In this document: piece by piece, positions 60,001 through 64,000 of the stretch
Position numbering within the stretch: the first letter of the stretch is position 1
Layout: the number at the start of each line of letters is the position of its first letter
Source of the DNA: Scolanthus callimorphus
Lineage: Eukaryota > Cnidaria > Anthozoa > Actiniaria > Edwardsiidae
Length of the DNA: 64,000 nucleotides
Reading direction: 5' to 3'
Assembly (NCBI GenBank): GCA_033964015.1
Contig: CM066923.1
Coordinates: 8,421,978 to 8,485,977 of the forward strand
Program-made: the position numbers and the translations under genes
Notes under the pieces: generated by a model
Databases searched by the model: none
What the model saw: the letters and a program-made list of their open reading frames with translations, nothing else
What the model was told of the DNA's origin: nothing

Positions 60001-61501
60001 TTTACAAACACTACGTGTTAGACTATTAACCTTTAGCGCTCTCGTATGTACTGAAATATCTTACCCCTAGAGCACTAGTCAGCCAATCATTTGTTATTGA
60101 TTGTTATTGTTTTCATTCCATATTGGTACACAAATTGCGTGTGAAAATATCGAAAACAATTGTCTTCGAACAAAATTTTATACTTGATGTGCGAATTCAA
60201 TCGAAAATATCGCACTTTATTCCCTGAATCAGCCGATCGAAATGGATGCTTCTCTGACTCGGTATGTTGCTAGGCTGACAAAATGGAGGCTCACTGAAGT
60301 TCTTTAATTTGCACGTTTCAGAAACATTCCATTGCATTTTGTACAAACAAAGGAAACACTTCAGCGAACGTTAAAACGAGATAAGATTTTCTTTTCTCAC
60401 TTTCTTTTCTCACAAGTTTTAAGTTTAGATATTCTAATTCCAATTTAGATATTGCTTGTAATTCGCATTTTGCCTTGCAAGATTGCAAATTAAACTAAAA
60501 GTTGGCTTTATAAAACATTCAGCGTTATTCTATATAACGCAAGCTACTATGCAATAACAAGAGTATAAATATAGTCACTACTAAAGTATTGTCTTAATCC
60601 GGCTCGAAGGACCAAAACAGTTTTCGTCGCGGCAACAGTTGCCAACATTTATACAATAATGCCCATAAAAGTGAAAATAAAACATGCTCACCTGGCTTGA
60701 AAAGAACGATGGCTTTGAGGCAGGCGTACTCTGTGGAGTCTATTTGAATTCTCTTAAATCTTGTGACAATCCCCTGCAGTAAGCGAATGTCCGCCATTCC
60801 AGCGACGATTCTGTCAGTAGGAGCTTTGTCTACCGAGAGTCCAGCGGATGAGAGGAGAGGTCCCATGTCAAGCGGGAGCGAAAATTGAGCCGCGCTCAAC
60901 ACAAACAACTCGCTCCATCCTTCTTCTAACAAAATAGCTTGATCTCGAAATGGCAGATCCAAAAATGTTGGAATATTTCTGGCCCATGTTACGGACATGT
61001 ACAGTAACTGAACGGCCGACTCGTAGATTGTTTCTTGGTGAACACCTGGGTACATCTGGGAACTCGGGGGACCTCCAAGTCCCATATAGGTATCGCTACG
61101 TGGGATCTCGTTAGATTTGTTCTTAGTGTCTTGTTCTGTGCTATTGAATCCCTTCCCCTCTTCTTTAGTATCTATGAGACTTGCGATGGACATAAAGCTG
61201 TGTTTCTTGGACGAGTCGGGAGATTTATTGTTATTTTGTCCATGGTATTGTCTTGGCGAGCTCGGAGGTGAATAACTTCCGGTATCGGACCTCCCCGAGG
61301 GGCTATGCGACGATTCATGGCTGTCTTTCTCGAGTTTGGTTTCGGGGCTGTCAGGGTGGGATATTGGTTGGTAAGGAGGGAGGGGGGTACGGGGATTGTT
61401 GTCTCTCATTGGTTCGCAGAATGTATGGCTGACGATTGTTGTGGTTGAGGTGGCCCGCGGCAGGATTTGCGCTGATCGAGGAGCTCGCTCGTGTTGTACA
61501 G
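57091..61501 (-). CDS. NR2E3-like: NR2E3/PNR-like nuclear receptor, hinge and ligand-binding domain (5' part off window)
   Basis: NR2E receptors (TLX, PNR) are orphan transcription factors, mostly repressors (family knowledge). Two exons are visible: 60692-61501 and 57091-57332, 349 residues to the stop. The first begins one base into an Ala codon and reads VQHERAPR, the sequence that directly follows the zinc-finger DNA-binding domain in this subfamily. A long Ser/Pro-rich hinge follows, then the ligand-binding domain with TIYESAVQLLYMSVTW, the signature DQAILLEEGWSELFVL and EYACLKAIVLFKP. The last exon has RGL, VRFGKLLLMLPSLRAV, EELFFRGTLDNVPIERMLCD and ends MFKSS. The LFKP..RGL junction and CDMFK ending resemble PNR more than TLX. 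The DNA-binding domain exons are not between 61502 and 64000, so they lie further right. The 3.4-kb intron holds several MITEs. Confidence 0.9.
57380..57545. repeat. Two-copy direct repeat in the nuclear receptor intron
   Basis: AACAAGCA.AACTGTCCAG followed by GTTATTCACGGTGGAGC or TTGTTGAAAGCGGAGCC and GCGGAGC.CCCGC occurs twice about 80 bases apart. Confidence 0.55.
58734..58975. mobile_element. TTAAAGAGCC MITE family, diverged copy
   Basis: Starts CTCAAGAGCCTCAGTGAG and ends GATTGGCTGACAAGGGCTCTTTAA in two parts. The interior AGAGAAAGCATCCATGTC matches the family. It directly abuts the next copy at 58972. Confidence 0.6.
58972..59200. mobile_element. TTAAAGAGCC MITE family, copy in the nuclear receptor intron
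   Basis: TTAAAGAGCGTGTGTCAGCC and GTGGCTGACATGGGCTCTT are the terminal inverted repeats. The interior includes AGTCGGAGAAAGCATCC. It shares its first bases with the end of the preceding copy, as if one inserted at the terminus of the other. Confidence 0.75.
59741..59939. repeat. Perfect-looking palindrome (arms of about 90 bp) with hammerhead-like core
   Basis: ACAACAACAACCAAAGGTTG to its complement at the right, with arms meeting near 59840 (GCAAAGAGG/CCTTTGC). Each arm carries the segment CGACGAAGGGCTAACGCTCG followed by AAACGTC, which resembles hammerhead ribozyme spacing (see findings). It lies in the nuclear receptor intron. Confidence 0.75.
60078..60306. mobile_element. TTAAAGAGCC MITE family, decayed copy
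   Basis: Interior TTGTTATTGTTTTCATTCCA, CGATCGAAATGGATGCTTCT and the terminal AATGGAGGCTCACTGAAG match the family, but both ends are eroded. A similar decayed copy occupies about 37735-37975. Confidence 0.55.
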
Positions 61502-64000
61502 CTGAAAATACAACAAAACAAGAATTAAGAGATATTAGCTCGTTGATCCTTTTGCCAGTTACTATCTCCTCATATCGATTATCTATTTATTTTAAATAGA
61601 ACAGCTAAAACACAACAACAACAAAATCAAGTTTAGTTTTTGCGTCGCAGTGCTTATTTGAATCGACTTGCAACCTTATGAGCAGGGGTGCAAGTTTGTA
61701 TTTTACCTTCTTCCTCTGTTACTGAGAGGTCAGTTTCGCCAACAAGAAGCTTTTTAGATTTGACTAGGGAATAACGCAAAAAATAACTTTTAGGCATTTC
61801 ATGCTTAAAGGCGCCAGTCATCCTTGCGAACCAGCAAAGTATTTTTTAAATCTCAGTTGTTTAAAAGCCATGAACAACGATACTGCATATATATTTCTGT
61901 CGACAAATTAAAGGTGGGATTTTATGGAGCAAAATCGTCTATAGGTTTGTTAAATCTTTCAACTGCCAGATAAGTGAAAATTTGGAGTACTTTGGTTTGT
62001 TGTCGAGTGGATGGAAATGGTTTGCGAATGGCCCCTTTTCGATTTTTAACCAGGCTGAACTGTTTTCAAACTTGATAGCTTTGTTCACTATCAATTTTAA
62101 TTCATTTGCTTTCATTCTGGATTGTTTTAGTGAGGCCACTGGCCAAGTTTTATACAATTTTTAAAGTAACTCCAAAAAAAAAAAAGCAAAGGTAATTTTC
62201 TTTACAACGATAACTCGTAAAGAAAAACAACTTTGCTTGTGGAGTTACTTTAAAATCTGTGAAATCATTTTTGGGACTAGTGGATTTAGTTTTAGCAGAA
62301 GTATTTTAGCAAAGTTTGTCATGAGCCGAGAGCAATCATATAATTATCTTCCTACCTTCAAATGTTCGCAGTGAAAATTTGCAACCACAACTTTTCGACT
62401 AATCGTTCCGAATGACGCAGATCATAGATTGACTTTGTTGTGTTCAGCCTTTAGAAATTTGCATGAAGACTGCCTCGTTATATCAATAACCCTTAAAATC
62501 AGTACCTGCTATATATCAATCACATTACAAATAGGGGTTTTAGAAGCATTGATCTGCAATTCTATAAATCACCATTTGAGTTTTTGGCTCATGATAAAGG
62601 GCTAAACTCAATAGCAGTTTTATCTCGATCACAGTAAAAGATATCGGGAATATCTAAGTTTAGAAAAAGCTCAAAGTTTTGGAAAACGTTTATGGGGAAA
62701 TAATATTGAGGAGTGCGTGAGTTGAGAAACGTCTTTTGTAGCATTTACTACAAAATGGGTTCCCTAGGTGATCAACATGAATCAGCCAATCAGAGTTGAT
62801 TTTTTTTTCAAACACACATTCCTCTAGTTTGGCTTCGTTATTGTGAAAAACTGTCGTCTAGGTCTTTTTGAAGGTTAACATTTCCTGAAGATGTGAAATG
62901 TGATGTGAATTTAATTTGATGTGAAATGAGTACCTTGATTATTGTTTTAAGCCCAAATGAGCAGAATTCACTATGTATATCGGTGCTCCTTTAGAAGTGA
63001 AATATTGAAACATCAAATTTAGTTCATACATGCGTGGATTAAGAACTTCTTATAAATAGAACATTATGTTTTTGTAAGAGGTGATAAATTAAAGTTAAAT
63101 TCACTTCATGCAATAATAGGATGGACGTTGACGCCTAGCGTTGTCTTCCCTCGGCCATTGATAGTTTCCCACCCGTCTCGTCTCTGTGTGCACTAACAAA
63201 AACACCATTTCAAAAGCAACAACGCCTTATTCGCTGGGAGACGAAACTATTTCTGTTTCTTGGCAAAGGAAGTGACAGTTTTAAACACAACATTGAAGTC
63301 CCCTAGGACTTTATTTAATTTAGGAGAGTTTGGTTACTTTGCAGATCAAAATGTTTTGGCTTTTCGTCAAATGACAGGGCCCGGTTGAGAACACCCAAAT
63401 AGCAAATTTCGCGAATCTTATTTACCACAGAAACCCATGGCTTCTTTAGTAAAACTGCACTTGCTTTCGAATTGTAGCAGAGTCAAATGCTTCAAACTAA
63501 GGGTATTATGCCATTGTTGGAAAACTTTTATTGGTGTCGTTGCACTTTCAAATCATATCTCTTCATTTCGCTGTACAAAATCGATCATGGATTTAGTACG
63601 CAGTCAACTTTATAAATATTTGATGTCTTGGAGGCAAGAAATACACGAAAAACTGTTGAAACTACACAACTAATACATTTTAACTTTAGCTTTATAAGTA
63701 TTCTTCGCCTTCGACTAAACCTCAGCCAAATGTTTTTCTCTTTTCTAGAGTTTTAACTTTTCAACGCTATCCGAGGTTTAGCTCTTCAATTAACATATTA
63801 TCAATAATGTATAGCAAACGTTTGGTGGGGCTTTTGGTGCAGTTTAGAGCAGATGTTTAAAATGTTTTTGATCTGGTTTTTGTTCTCTAACAAAGTAAAA
63901 TACTACTTAACGACTAATAAATACCTATCGTATCTTTCTAACGTCGTAAACGTAATCGAATGACGCCCAAACCCATTATGTTACGCGGATTTTCCTAAAC
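61502..64000. other. Intron of the nuclear receptor gene, no exon seen
   Basis: Neither strand shows a C4 zinc-finger DNA-binding domain or another recognisable exon. About 61935-62110 matches 59440-59600 and the reverse strand of 39640-39760 (for example CAGGCTGAACTGTTTTCAAA), a further dispersed repeat family. A short hairpin AAAGTAACTCCA...TGGAGTTACTTT lies at about 62164-62252. Confidence 0.5.

Noticed and set aside
1..64000. Possibility of a multi-gene defence, toxin or biosynthetic system
   Set aside because: All recognisable genes are unrelated metazoan single-copy or small-family genes. Nothing suggests a co-working cluster beyond the tandem secreted-protein pair.

Overview
The window is eukaryotic nuclear DNA from an animal. 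Genes are split into many short exons with GT-AG introns, and long A+T-rich introns and intergenic stretches are full of small inverted-repeat transposons and retroelement debris. The encoded proteins are metazoan: a ciliary IFT protein, a nuclear receptor, a FUN14 mitophagy-type protein and a secreted PAN/EGF/fibrinogen-like family. The mix suggests a cnidarian, most likely an anthozoan such as a stony coral (inference only). There is no prokaryotic operon, CRISPR array or defence system.

Layout. 1.1-2.8 kb: the 5' coding exons of DZIP1 on the minus strand, running off the left edge. 4.7-14.7 kb: UBXN7 on the plus strand in 11 exons, head to head with DZIP1. 17.9-22.1 kb: a complete minus-strand gene for a secreted protein with signal peptide, PAN/Apple, EGF-like and CNTNAP-type fibrinogen-like parts. 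24.3-29.2 kb: its tandem paralogue with a damaged first exon. 29.7-32.9 kb: three non-LTR retrotransposon fragments in a row. 34.2-50.7 kb: IFT81 on the minus strand, all 20 coding exons recovered, with introns carrying a tandemly amplified BEL/Pao-like fragment, CRE-bearing tandem repeats, palindromes and TTAA-flanked foldback elements. 52.1-54.0 kb: a FUNDC1-type gene on the plus strand, head to head with IFT81. 57.1-61.5 kb: the hinge and ligand-binding domain of an NR2E3-like nuclear receptor on the minus strand; its DNA-binding domain lies beyond the right edge.

The genes do not form one pathway. DZIP1 and IFT81 are both cilium genes, UBXN7 is a p97/ubiquitin adaptor, FUNDC1 is mitochondrial and the nuclear receptor is a transcription factor. 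The main structural message is twofold. First, the non-coding space is a dense museum of MITEs and foldback elements. Second, five conserved exons in three genes each lack one base relative to the obvious reading frame, which points to indel errors in the assembly rather than gene decay. Exon boundaries were worked out by hand from splice sites, phase and recalled family similarity; no alignment was run.
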